Positions 1-5,666 of a stretch of 11,588 nucleotides of DNA are shown piece after piece. Position 1 is the first letter of the stretch; every line of letters starts with the position of its first letter. Below the pieces are notes generated by a model. It was given only the letters and a program-made list of their open reading frames with translations. It searched no databases and had not been told where the DNA came from. The translations under genes were made by a program, and so were the position numbers. The stretch covers positions 1 through 11,588 of the forward strand of contig SKRJ01000083.1 in the NCBI GenBank assembly GCA_007118555.1, in the 5' to 3' direction. Source of the stretch: Anaerolineae bacterium (GTDB lineage Bacteria; Chloroflexota; Anaerolineae; UBA1429).

Positions 1-372
1 CAGCACCAGTCCGTTGGGCAGCCGCAGGCCGAACTCGACCATCTTGTTGCCCACGGCCAGGTTGCGCACCTGCCACTCGGGCGGCAGGCTGCTGAACACC
101 GTATCCAGGAGTTGCTCGCCCGCCATGCCCTTGGTGTGGGTGCCGGCAATGATCAGCTCCAGGCGGCGGATGGCGTCGGCGGTGCGCAGTTCCAGTGCCT
201 CGCGGGCCTGGATGCGGCTCTGCAGGTCCACGAGGCGCTCGCCGATCTGGCCCATCTGCTGCTGCAGCGGGGCGCTGTCGCCGCCGCTGCGTCGCAAGAG
301 CGCCACGGTCACGCCGATGAGGCACAGGGCTTGGACGATCACCAGAGCGAAAAGGAGTATCTCGGTCGTCAT
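1..372 (-). CDS. rmuC: RmuC-family protein, N-terminal part (cut by window edge)
   Basis: The reading frame is open from ATG at 372 to the window edge, giving the first 124 residues. Residues 4-26 are a hydrophobic membrane-anchor segment. Residues 35-75 are rich in Gln, Glu, Leu and Arg and look like a coiled coil. Next comes the start of the RmuC domain, with KGMAGEQLLDTVFSSLPPEW (residues 81-100) followed by NKMVEFGLRLPNG. This anchor, coiled coil and nuclease-like domain is the RmuC order. RmuC proteins are linked to limiting DNA inversions and rearrangements, and the domain belongs to the PD-(D/E)XK nuclease superfamily. The nuclease core lies outside the window. An AGGAG-type ribosome site stands just upstream of the ATG. 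The gene diverges from the hydrolase at 544. The family call is fairly secure, but the exact function is not shown here. Confidence 0.8.
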   Translation of the reverse strand, partial: MTTEILLFALVIVQALCLIGVTVALLRRSGGDSAPLQQQMGQIGERLVDLQSRIQAREALELRTADAIRRLELIIAGTHTKGMAGEQLLDTVFSSLPPEWQVRNLAVGNKMVEFGLRLPNGLVL

Positions 373-434
373 GCATCTCTCCTGCTTGATAGGGAGGGCT
401 CAAGATCCTGCCGCACACCCGTTCTATGGTTGTG

Positions 435-464
435 AGTATACCCCGCCGCTGGTGACGTGCGCAA
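435..464 (-). promoter_or_regulatory. Putative sigma-70 promoter for rmuC
   Basis: Read on the minus strand, TTGCGC (464-459) and TATACT (440-435) are 18 bp apart. Transcription would begin near 429, leaving a leader of about 55 nt before the ATG at 372. The -10 is strong and the -35 is weak. Confidence 0.4.
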
Positions 465-480
465 TCTGTGGCGCGCCCTC

Positions 481-509
481 TGGACACCGCCAGGCCTGAT
501 GTCTATACT
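481..509 (+). promoter_or_regulatory. Putative sigma-70 promoter for the hydrolase-HAD unit
   Basis: TGGACA (481-486) and TATACT (504-509) are separated by 17 bp. A second TATACT lies at 518-523 in a near-repeat of the first, but it has no good -35. Transcription would start near 516, about 28 nt before the ATG at 544, and would include the AGGAGG ribosome site at 532-537. Confidence 0.55.
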
Positions 510-543
510 GCATCCACTATACTGACCTACGGAGGAGGCCGAC

Positions 544-1458
544 ATGCCCCAAGACCCTGCTGCACAGCGCAACGCCCTGTACGCTCTGCTGGGCGATCTG
601 CCCGACCGCGACCGGCCCATCCAGGCCCGCGTGGTACAGGAGCGCGAGTACGATGGCTATCTGCTCGAGACGCTGGATCTCGACCTGAACGGGATCGAGC
701 GGGTGCCCGCCTATTTCGCGCGCCCCAAGGGCACGGTGCGCAACGCGCCGACGGTGCTCTATAACCACGCCCACGGCGGCAATTACGAGCTGGGCAAGGA
801 CGAGTTCATCCATGGCCGGCCCGCCATTCAGGACCCGCCCTATGCCAGGGCGCTCACCGACATGGGCTATTGCGCCCTCTGCATCGATACCTGGAACTTT
901 GGCGAGCGGCGGGGCCGCACCGAGTCCGAGCTCTTCAAAGAGATGCTCTGGAAGGGGCAGGTGCTGTGGGGCCTGATGGTGTACGACAGCCTGCGGGCGC
1001 TGGATTACCTCTGCACGCGCCCCGAGGTCGACGCCGGGCGCCTCGGCACCCTGGGCCTCTCCATGGGCAGCACCATGGCCTGGTGGACGGCGGCGCTGGA
1101 CGAGCGGGTCCGCGTGTGCGTCGATATCTGCTGCCTCACCGATTTCCACGAGTTGATCCACTCTCGCGGGCTGGACGGCCACGGCATCTACTACTATGTG
1201 CCCGGCCTCCTCAAAGAGTTTGACACGGCGTCGATCAATGCCCTGATCGCGCCCCGGGCCCATCTCTCGCTGGCAGGGGTGTATGACGAGCTGACGCCGC
1301 CCCGAGGCCTGGATATTGTGGATGCGGCGCTGCAGGATGTCTATGGTGCCCTGGACGCCGCCGACCGCTGGCGGCTGATCCGCTATGACACGGGGCATTT
1401 CGAGACGGCCCATGGCCGCGCCGAAATCATGGCCTTCCTAAGAGAGCATCTGGGATAG
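544..1458 (+). CDS. Alpha/beta hydrolase (dienelactone hydrolase / acyl-esterase type)
   Basis: A 304-residue hydrolase whose whole catalytic set is visible. The nucleophile elbow is GLSMGS with Ser173. The likely acid is Asp248 in VYDELTPP and the likely base is His285 in DTGHFE. An HGG oxyanion motif is at residues 77-79 in YNHAHGG. There is no signal peptide or membrane segment, so the enzyme is probably cytoplasmic. The length and the lid-like insert after the oxyanion loop (residues 85-140) resemble the dienelactone hydrolase and acetyl-xylan-esterase-like groups. The substrate cannot be read from sequence. A strong AGGAGG precedes the ATG. The HAD hydrolase follows after 21 bp and is probably co-transcribed. 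The family is certain; calling it esterase rather than peptidase is inference. Confidence 0.85.
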   Translation: MPQDPAAQRNALYALLGDLPDRDRPIQARVVQEREYDGYLLETLDLDLNGIERVPAYFARPKGTVRNAPTVLYNHAHGGNYELGKDEFIHGRPAIQDPPYARALTDMGYCALCIDTWNFGERRGRTESELFKEMLWKGQVLWGLMVYDSLRALDYLCTRPEVDAGRLGTLGLSMGSTMAWWTAALDERVRVCVDICCLTDFHELIHSRGLDGHGIYYYVPGLLKEFDTASINALIAPRAHLSLAGVYDELTPPRGLDIVDAALQDVYGALDAADRWRLIRYDTGHFETAHGRAEIMAFLREHLG

Positions 1459-1479
1459 ACACAACACAAGGAGCTTGGA

Positions 1480-2130
1480 GTGATTGCCCTGATCTGGGAT
1501 ATGGACGGTGTGCTGGTGGATTCGGGCCAGGCCCATTACGAGGCCTGGAAGCGGCTGTTCGACGAGTTGGGGCGTCCGATAACGCCCGAGCAGGTGGCCG
1601 AGTCCCTGGGCATGTCCAACGAGCCGCTCCTGCGGCTCTGGCTGGGCGAGGACACGCCCCGCGAGGAGATCGATGCCCTGGCCGACCGCAAAGAGGCCTG
1701 GTTTCGCGATCTGGTGGCGACCCACATGCAGGTGCTGCCCGGCGTGACGACCTGGCTGGCGCGGGCCCGCGAGCGCGGCTACCGTCAGGCGGTGGCCTCA
1801 TCGGCGCCCATGGCCAACATTGTCGCTATCGTCGAGGCGCTGGGCCTGGCCGACGCCTTTGACCTGCTCATCTCGGGGACACGGCTGCCCCGCAGCAAGC
1901 CCGATCCGGCTATCTTTGTGCAGGCGGCTGCAGGCCTGGGCGCGGCGCCGTCCGAGAGCGTTGTGCTCGAGGATGCCGTCGTGGGCGTGGAGGCGGCGCT
2001 GGCGGCGGGCATGCGCTGTATCGCCGTGACCAACACGCGCTCTGCCGCCGATCTGGCCGCCGCCACGCGGGTGGTCGCCAGCCTGAAGGAGCTGGAGCCC
2101 GACGCCATCGAGCGACTGCTGAACGAGTAG
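1480..2130 (+). CDS. HAD-superfamily hydrolase, beta-phosphoglucomutase-like
   Basis: A 216-residue protein with all four HAD motifs. Motif I is DMDGVLVDS, with nucleophile Asp7 and acid/base Asp9. Motif II is the serine pair Ser107/Ser108 in VASSAP. Motif III is Lys140 in RSKPDP. Motif IV is Glu164-Asp165 in VLEDAVVGVEAA. Residues 16-85 form the small helical cap of subfamily I. The DMDGVLVDS and SKPDP signatures fit the beta-phosphoglucomutase / sugar-phosphatase branch, so the protein probably acts on a small phosphorylated sugar as phosphatase or mutase. The start is GTG with AAGGAG six bases upstream. An ATG start would lose motif I. The gene follows the hydrolase by 21 bp and is closed by the terminator at 2147. 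The exact substrate is unknown. Confidence 0.85.
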   Translation: MIALIWDMDGVLVDSGQAHYEAWKRLFDELGRPITPEQVAESLGMSNEPLLRLWLGEDTPREEIDALADRKEAWFRDLVATHMQVLPGVTTWLARARERGYRQAVASSAPMANIVAIVEALGLADAFDLLISGTRLPRSKPDPAIFVQAAAGLGAAPSESVVLEDAVVGVEAALAAGMRCIAVTNTRSAADLAAATRVVASLKELEPDAIERLLNE

Positions 2131-2146
2131 CTGTCTCAAAGACGAC

Positions 2147-2184
2147 AAGAGCGCGCAAGTCGACTTGCGCGCTCTTTTTCTTTT
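2147..2184 (+). terminator. Intrinsic terminator, 30-bp perfect palindrome plus T-run
   Basis: Positions 2147-2176 form a perfect inverted repeat with 15-base arms and GTCGAC at the centre, followed by TTTCTTTT. It lies 17 bp after the HAD stop and between two convergent genes. On the minus strand the run after the hairpin is only weakly T-rich, so termination of eda transcripts here is less certain. Confidence 0.85.
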
Positions 2185-2203
2185 CGCTGGGTTGGCGGCA
2201 GGA

Positions 2204-2881
2204 CTACTCGTCGCCGCGAATCTCCCGGATCCAGGTCAGGCACTGGGCCGTCAGATCGGTGATGGCCTGCCAGTCCTGGGCCTTGATCAGGTCGCTGCGG
2301 ACGACGGCCGAGCCCATCCCGACGCATACCACTCCCGCGTCGAACCAGCCCTGCAGGTTCTCCTTGGTGGCGCTCACGCCGCCGGTGGGCATCAGCTTGG
2401 ACCAGGGGCAGGGCGCCATGATCGCCTTGACAAAGCTGGGCCCGCCCAGCTCGCTGCCGGGGAACACCTTGCAGATCTCGACGCCCAGCTCTTGCGCGTA
2501 CGAGACCTCGGTCGCGGTGCCGCAGCCCGGGCAGTAGGCGACCTGGCGGCGGTTGCACAGCTTGGCCACGTCGGGATTGGTCACCGACCCAACGATAAAG
2601 TTGGCCCCCAGGCTTATGTACAGCCCGGCGGTGGCCACGTCCAGCACCGAGCCCGCCCCCAGGATCAGGCTGGGATCGGCCTTGTCAAAGTGGGCGATCA
2701 GATCGCGGAACACCTCAAAGGCGCGGTCGCCCCGGTTGGTGAACTCGATGATCTTGGCGCCACCCTCCGCCAGCGCCTCGATGACGCGGATCGAGGTCTC
2801 GACGTCGCCGTGGTAGAACAGGGGCACCATGCCCAGGTTCTCCATAGTGCTCCACACCTGCACACGCGAAAATCGTGCCAT
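2204..2881 (-). CDS. eda: 2-dehydro-3-deoxy-phosphogluconate (KDPG) / 4-hydroxy-2-oxoglutarate aldolase
   Basis: A 225-residue class I aldolase that splits KDPG to pyruvate and glyceraldehyde-3-phosphate. The Schiff-base lysine is Lys138 in CKVFPG. The catalytic glutamate is Glu46 in IIEFTNRGD, with Arg50 nearby. LILGAGSV (72-79), GANFIVGS (92-99) and the phosphate-binding LMPTGGV (163-169) are in the expected order along a TIM barrel. The EFTNRG version of the glutamate motif and the VPLFYHGDVE start mark the longer branch common in Bacteroidetes and Chloroflexi rather than the E. coli Eda type. AGGAGGA stands seven bases before the ATG. The gene lies 30 bp after kdgK and is clearly in one operon with it. 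The enzyme is cytoplasmic. Confidence 0.93.
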   Translation of the reverse strand: MARFSRVQVWSTMENLGMVPLFYHGDVETSIRVIEALAEGGAKIIEFTNRGDRAFEVFRDLIAHFDKADPSLILGAGSVLDVATAGLYISLGANFIVGSVTNPDVAKLCNRRQVAYCPGCGTATEVSYAQELGVEICKVFPGSELGGPSFVKAIMAPCPWSKLMPTGGVSATKENLQGWFDAGVVCVGMGSAVVRSDLIKAQDWQAITDLTAQCLTWIREIRGDE

Positions 2882-2911
2882 GCTGTTGTCCTCCTAGATG
2901 CCCCAGTGTCG

Positions 2912-3946
2912 CTACCGCGAGACGCGACCCGAGAGGTCGCCGCCCATGAGCTTTTCTACCTCGCTCACCGTCACCAGGTTGAAATCGCCAAAGATCGTAT
3001 GCTTGAACGCCGAGGCCGCCACGGCAAAGTTCAGCGCGTTCTGCTTGTCGGTGTAGGTCTGCAGGCCATAGATCAGGCCGCCCATGAACGAGTCGCCCCC
3101 GCCCACACGGTCCACCATATGGGTGATGTCATAGACGGGCGCCTCATAGAGCTGCCCCTCGTCCCACAGGACCCCCGACCAGGTGTTGTGACTGGCGGAG
3201 AGCGAGCCGCGCAGGGTGATGGCGATGGTCTTGAGGCTGGGGAATCGCTCATGCAGCCCCTCACACACCGACCCGTACTTGGCCGCATCCACCTGGCCCG
3301 ACGTCACGTCGGTATCGGGCGCGTGGATGCCAAAGACCTTGTCAGCATCCTCTTCGTTGCCAATGGCGACATCGCAATAATCCACCAGCTCGGCCATCAC
3401 CTCGCCGGCCGACTTGCCCCAGCCCCACAGCTTGCTGCGATAGTTCAGATCGCACGAGACAGTCAGGCCACGCTCCTTGGCGGCCTTGACGGCCTCCAGG
3501 CAGACCTCGGCCGCGCCCTGGGAGATTGCCGGCGTGATCCCCGTCCAGTGGAACCAGCCCGCATCGGCAAACACCTCGTCCCAGGGGATCATACCCGGGG
3601 CCACGGTGGCGATAGAGGAGTGGGCGCGGTCATAGACCACCTGGCTGCCGCGCATCACGGCGCCCATCTCGAGGAAATAGATGCCCAGGCGCTCGCCGCC
3701 CCAGACGATCTTGTCAACGCCCACGCCATGCTCCCGCAACGAGCGCATGCAGGCCTGGCCGATCTCGTTCTTGGGCAGGCGCGTCACATAGTCCACCGGC
3801 ACGCCATAGTTGGCCAGCGAGACGGCCACGTTGGCCTCTCCGCCACCATATACGGCATCAAACGAGCGCGCCTGCCAGAAACGTTGCATGCCCGGCGGGG
3901 ACAGACGCAACATGATCTCGCCAAAGGTCACAACCTTGGTCTCCAT
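2912..3946 (-). CDS. kdgK: 2-dehydro-3-deoxygluconokinase (KDG kinase), PfkB family
   Basis: A 344-residue ribokinase-family sugar kinase that phosphorylates 2-keto-3-deoxygluconate to KDPG, which the next gene cleaves. The N-terminus FGEIMLRLSPPG and the substrate loop YGGGEANVAVSLANYG (residues 33-48) are classic for KDG kinases. WTGITPAIS and DLNYRSKLWG follow. The C-terminal ATP/anion-hole motif is DRVGGGDSF, with the catalytic base Asp285. I chose ATG at 3946, preceded by AAGGAGAC, and rejected an in-frame start 12 codons upstream because its leader lies across that ribosome site. With eda alone this makes a short module that feeds KDG from hexuronate or aldonate breakdown into glycolysis. 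The upstream isomerase or dehydratase and the transporter are not in the window. Confidence 0.94.
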   Translation of the reverse strand: METKVVTFGEIMLRLSPPGMQRFWQARSFDAVYGGGEANVAVSLANYGVPVDYVTRLPKNEIGQACMRSLREHGVGVDKIVWGGERLGIYFLEMGAVMRGSQVVYDRAHSSIATVAPGMIPWDEVFADAGWFHWTGITPAISQGAAEVCLEAVKAAKERGLTVSCDLNYRSKLWGWGKSAGEVMAELVDYCDVAIGNEEDADKVFGIHAPDTDVTSGQVDAAKYGSVCEGLHERFPSLKTIAITLRGSLSASHNTWSGVLWDEGQLYEAPVYDITHMVDRVGGGDSFMGGLIYGLQTYTDKQNALNFAVAASAFKHTIFGDFNLVTVSEVEKLMGGDLSGRVSR

Positions 3947-3999
3947 AGAACAGTCTCCTTTTTTTCGATGCTGGCGCCCCAAGGGTTCACTCCAAGGCT

Positions 4000-4028
4000 A
4001 CGTTACCCGATGGCGATTCACGCGTCAA
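4000..4028 (-). promoter_or_regulatory. Putative promoter for kdgK-eda
   Basis: On the minus strand TTGACG (4028-4023) is followed after 17 bp by TAACGT (4005-4000). The -35 is good but the -10 matches only 3 of 6 positions. Transcription would start near 3993, about 47 nt before the ATG. A weak -10 like this would fit control by an activator or by a repressor, but no operator is obvious. Confidence 0.35.
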
Positions 4029-4082
4029 GGTACCGGCCAACACAAGCAAAGTGGATCGAGCGGAACAGATTCTTTCGGTCAC

Positions 4083-4111
4083 TTGACACCAGGGGCAAGG
4101 CCTCCTATACT
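4083..4111 (+). promoter_or_regulatory. Strong sigma-70 promoter P1 for the thioredoxin cluster
   Basis: A perfect TTGACA (4083-4088) and TATACT (4106-4111) are separated by exactly 17 bp. Transcription would start near 4118, giving a leader of about 90 nt before the thioredoxin ATG at 4209. There is no obvious structure in the leader. Confidence 0.8.
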
Positions 4112-4149
4112 GTACATACTATAGGGGGGTATTCCACCGGATTGGGAGC

Positions 4150-4177
4150 TTGCATTGGGCCGTATCCGGCGTATACT
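4150..4177 (+). promoter_or_regulatory. Possible second promoter P2 for the thioredoxin cluster
   Basis: TTGCAT (4150-4155) and TATACT (4172-4177) are 16 bp apart, inside the P1 leader. It would give a leader of about 25 nt that still includes the GAGAAAGG ribosome site at 4194-4201. Confidence 0.45.
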
Positions 4178-4208
4178 TGATAGAGATCGTTTTGAGAAAG
4201 GCAGAATC

Positions 4209-4550
4209 ATGAGCGATAATGTGATGCAAGTAACCGATGCTTCGTACCAGCAGGACGTCATTGAGAGCGACCTCCCTGTTCTGGTGGATTTCTGGGCGCC
4301 CTGGTGTGGCCCGTGCCGCATCGTAGGTCCTGTGATCGAGCAGTTGGCCGATGAGTATGAAGGGCGATTGCGCGTCGCCAAGGTCAACACGGACGAGAAC
4401 CAGGCTACGCCCGGATCTCTGGGCATTCGCGGCATCCCCACACTGGTCTTTTACCTGAATGGCGAAGAACAGGAGCGCGTGGTGGGTGTGCGGCCCAAGG
4501 ATGATCTCAAAGATATGATCGAGAGCCTGCTGGAAAAGTCCGAGGCGTAA
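4209..4550 (+). CDS. trxA: Thioredoxin
   Basis: A 113-residue classical thioredoxin, a cytoplasmic dithiol-disulfide oxidoreductase. The active site is WCGPC with Cys33 and Cys36, inside VLVDFWAPWCGPCRIV. The buried Asp27 and the cis-proline Pro77 in GIRGIPTL are both present, so the protein should be fully active. I chose ATG at 4209, which has GAGAAAGG seven bases upstream. A TTG 18 codons earlier keeps the frame open but adds an arginine-rich tail not typical of thioredoxins and has no ribosome site. The gene is transcribed from one or two promoters (4083 and 4150). Its stop codon TAA shares its last base with the ATG of the next gene, so the two are translationally coupled. Confidence 0.95.
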   Translation: MSDNVMQVTDASYQQDVIESDLPVLVDFWAPWCGPCRIVGPVIEQLADEYEGRLRVAKVNTDENQATPGSLGIRGIPTLVFYLNGEEQERVVGVRPKDDLKDMIESLLEKSEA

Positions 4551-4966
4551 TGGATCGTCTGGGGCGCCTCTGGCGCGAGAACTGGCTGACTCTGGTTGTG
4601 GTGGTCGCGCTTGCTGCCGGCTACCTGGCATTGCGCACGCCTGCCTCGGCGATCGCTTCGGCGAACGAGGTGGCCGAGAGATTGGACCAGGGCAAGCCAA
4701 CGGTGCTATACTTTTTTACCAACACTTGAAGCGCCTGCCTTTTGGCCAAGCCCGCCGTTGACGGGCTGCAAAGGGATCTGGCAGCACGAGACCTGGACAT
4801 GCTACTGTTGGATGCACGCGGTCAGGTGGGGCGCCAACTCGTGCAGCAGTATGGCGTGCGCGCCGTACCAACCCTGATCCTGTTCGATGCGACGGGCGCA
4901 CCCGTGTTGCGCCAGGTAGGTCGCATCCATGGTGATCAGGTGTTGGCCCTGATCGACGAATCTTAG
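4550..4966 (+). CDS. Membrane-anchored thioredoxin-like protein with in-frame UGA at the active site: candidate selenoprotein (UxxC)
   Basis: From ATG at 4550 the frame runs 138 residues to TAG at 4964-4966, broken only by TGA at 4727-4729 (codon 60). Residues 12-29 are one membrane segment (NWLTLVVVVALAAGYLAL). A thioredoxin fold follows: the beta strand PTVLYFFTNT, then UGA-Ser-Ala-Cys63, then the helix LLAKPAVDGLQRDL, the cis-proline motif YGVRAVPTLILF (Pro107) and the C-terminal QVGRIHGDQVLALI. The UGA stands exactly at the first Cys of CxxC, so the product would carry U60-S-A-C63. The frame after the UGA is intact and typical of the family. A hairpin suited to a bacterial SECIS follows at 4738-4774. 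The alternative is a point nonsense mutation of TGC or TGT to TGA. A gene caller would start at TTG 4742 and lose the anchor and active site. If read through, the protein is anchored with the redox domain probably outside the membrane. Confidence 0.75.
4738..4774 (+). promoter_or_regulatory. Candidate bacterial SECIS hairpin for UGA 4727
   Basis: The upper stem AGCCCG (4749-4754) pairs perfectly with CGGGCT (4762-4767) around the loop CCGTTGA (4755-4761), which contains a GU. Below it CCTTT (4738-4742) pairs with AAAGG (4770-4774) across an internal loop in which a GC/GC pair can form. The upper stem starts 19 nt after the UGA and the apical loop 25 nt after it. Known bacterial SECIS elements lie directly downstream in the coding frame with the loop about 16-37 nt away. 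The G is third in the loop, not in the first two positions as usual, unless C4756 pairs with G4760 to give a GUU loop. Confidence 0.5.
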
Positions 4967-4984
4967 GCCGGAGGAGCTGGATCC

Positions 4985-5182
4985 ATGCCGTTTTACGAGT
5001 ACGAGTGTCGTGACTGTGGGCGCCTGTTCGACAAATACGTTCGATCTATGAACGCTCGTGTCGAGATCACATGCCCTGATTGCGGCAGCCGCCATTGCGA
5101 AAAGAGTCTGTCGCTCTTTAGCAGCTCGGGGGCGTCGCGGCAGGCAGGCTCGGGGGCAGGTTCGTGTCTGCCTTCCGGTTGA
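4985..5182 (+). CDS. FmdB-family zinc-ribbon protein
   Basis: A 65-residue protein beginning MPFYEYECRDCGRLFDK, the standard FmdB start. Two CxxC knuckles, Cys8/Cys11 and Cys30/Cys33 (TCPDCGS), would bind one zinc. The tail is rich in Ser and Gly with one Cys near the end (GAGSCLPSG), also common in the family. FmdB was named as a putative regulator of formamidase, but the role of these small proteins is not settled. GGAGGAG lies eight bases before the ATG, and the gene starts 18 bp after the UGA-containing thioredoxin-like gene, so they share a transcript. The stop is TGA with a hairpin just beyond. An in-frame extension of only six codons (to TAG 5201-5203) would follow if that TGA were also read, which I consider unlikely. 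Confidence 0.85.
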   Translation: MPFYEYECRDCGRLFDKYVRSMNARVEITCPDCGSRHCEKSLSLFSSSGASRQAGSGAGSCLPSG

Positions 5183-5193
5183 GGCGTCCGCGG

Positions 5194-5214
5194 TAGGGGC
5201 TAGGTCAGCCCCTG
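5194..5214 (+). other. Hairpin just after fmdB
   Basis: AGGGGCT (5195-5201) pairs with AGCCCCT (5207-5213) around the loop AGGTC, extended by a T-G pair. No T-run follows, so it is not a classical terminator. It may be a 3'-end stabilising hairpin or a weak attenuator. It begins 11 nt after the fmdB TGA. Confidence 0.55.
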
Positions 5215-5219
5215 AGTGT

Positions 5220-5259
5220 GCTCATGAGCGAGGCGCTGTTGCAACAGGCGCTCATGAGC
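5220..5259. repeat. Nested inverted repeat
   Basis: GCTCATGAGCG (5220-5230) is repeated inverted as CGCTCATGAGC (5249-5259). The spacer itself contains the palindrome CTGTTGCAACAG (5236-5247). Each arm also holds the 10-bp palindrome GCTCATGAGC. It could fold as a long cruciform-like hairpin or act as a pair of operator sites 30 bp apart (about three helical turns). Confidence 0.6.
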
Positions 5260-5341
5260 GTTCCGAAACGATACACTGTTGATGATTGATATTACTGATA
5301 TTTGTGTAACGTGTTGATTTCTAACATAGGTAAAGACAGAT

Positions 5342-5530
5342 ATGACACTGTTTGGCGTGCCGCTACGGGATCTGCTCCTCCCAGCGATTCTGGTGGGATG
5401 GCTCCTGCTCATGTTCATCGTGCTGCCCAGATTGGGAGTGCCTACTTGAGCATCTCGTGCATGCGATGTGAGGGACTCACATCAAAAAGACAATGCAACG
5501 ACCCAGGAAGAAGCCTCTCAGGAGGATTAA
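5342..5530 (+). CDS. Short membrane protein with in-frame UGA: second candidate selenoprotein
   Basis: ATG at 5342 opens 35 codons ending LPRLGVPT, then TGA at 5447-5449 (codon 36). The frame continues for 26 codons to TAA at 5528-5530. Residues 10-29 (DLLLPAILVGWLLLMFIVLP) are one membrane helix. After the UGA the tail is ASRACDVRDSHQKD and then an acidic Gln/Glu-rich end, all hydrophilic. With Sec at 36 and Cys41 the product would have a redox-capable pair (UxxxxC) just outside the helix. A perfect 8-bp stem follows the UGA (5465-5483). A TAG in frame at 5327 makes 5342 the only ATG. The ribosome site is weak (AGG at 5328-5330). I do not recognise a named family. The alternative is simply a 35-residue membrane peptide with TGA as stop, but the leading and following features argue for read-through. 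Confidence 0.6.
5465..5483 (+). promoter_or_regulatory. Candidate bacterial SECIS hairpin for UGA 5447
   Basis: GATGTGAG (5465-5472) pairs perfectly with CTCACATC (5476-5483) around the triloop GGA. It can also be read as a 7-bp stem with the loop GGGAC. The stem begins 15 nt after the UGA and the loop 23 nt after it. A G in the first loop positions and this spacing match what is known of bacterial SECIS elements. It is not followed by a T-run, so it is not an intrinsic terminator. Confidence 0.6.
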
Positions 5531-5594
5531 CGGCGGATCCGTCGCAGCTACCTCGCATATTGATCTCCGCATGGACCGTATTGCGTCTCTTTGC

Positions 5595-5622
5595 TTGCCC
5601 ACCACGCTCATTGTGCTATAAT
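5595..5622 (+). promoter_or_regulatory. Extended -10 promoter for the LCP gene
   Basis: A perfect TATAAT (5617-5622) is preceded by TGC, making an extended -10, with TTGCCC (5595-5600) 16 bp upstream. Transcription would start near 5629, about 38 nt before the GTG at 5667. The rest of the 5531-5666 gap shows nothing else. Confidence 0.75.
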
Positions 5623-5666
5623 CTGCGGGTTACGCCCATGACTGGTCTGAATGGGAGAAACGCAAC

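Larger units (their letters stand above)
5183..5341. other. Spacer with two hairpin-forming elements, relatively AT-rich 3' half
   Basis: This 159-bp stretch between fmdB and the short membrane ORF holds the hairpin 5194-5214 and the nested dyad 5220-5259, then an AT-rich part (5262-5335). I find no convincing sigma-70 promoter in it. The best -10 is TAACAT at 5322, without a -35 at proper distance. The downstream ORF may therefore depend on read-through from the thioredoxin promoters or on another sigma factor. Confidence 0.5.

Noticed and set aside
517..1413. Open frame of 298 codons on the minus strand
   Set aside because: Mirror of the alpha/beta hydrolase gene, which carries the full catalytic triad on the plus strand.
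2165..4180. Open frame of 671 codons on the plus strand
   Set aside because: It is antisense to eda and kdgK, whose conserved active sites are clear on the minus strand. The length comes from GC-biased codon positions; the protein is low-complexity His/Gly/Ala-rich and resembles no family.
4155..4208. Longer thioredoxin N-terminus from TTG 4155
   Set aside because: It lies across the P2 -10 and ribosome site and adds an arginine-rich tail unlike thioredoxins.
4727..4729. UGA read as Trp or Gly by a changed genetic code
   Set aside because: hisH, hisF, hisI and fmdB end in UGA at the expected lengths, and Trp is encoded by TGG throughout.
4742..4966. A 74-residue thioredoxin-like gene starting at TTG 4742
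   Set aside because: It would lack the first strand, active site and anchor, and has no ribosome site. The frame joins cleanly to the upstream ATG at 4550 through the UGA codon.
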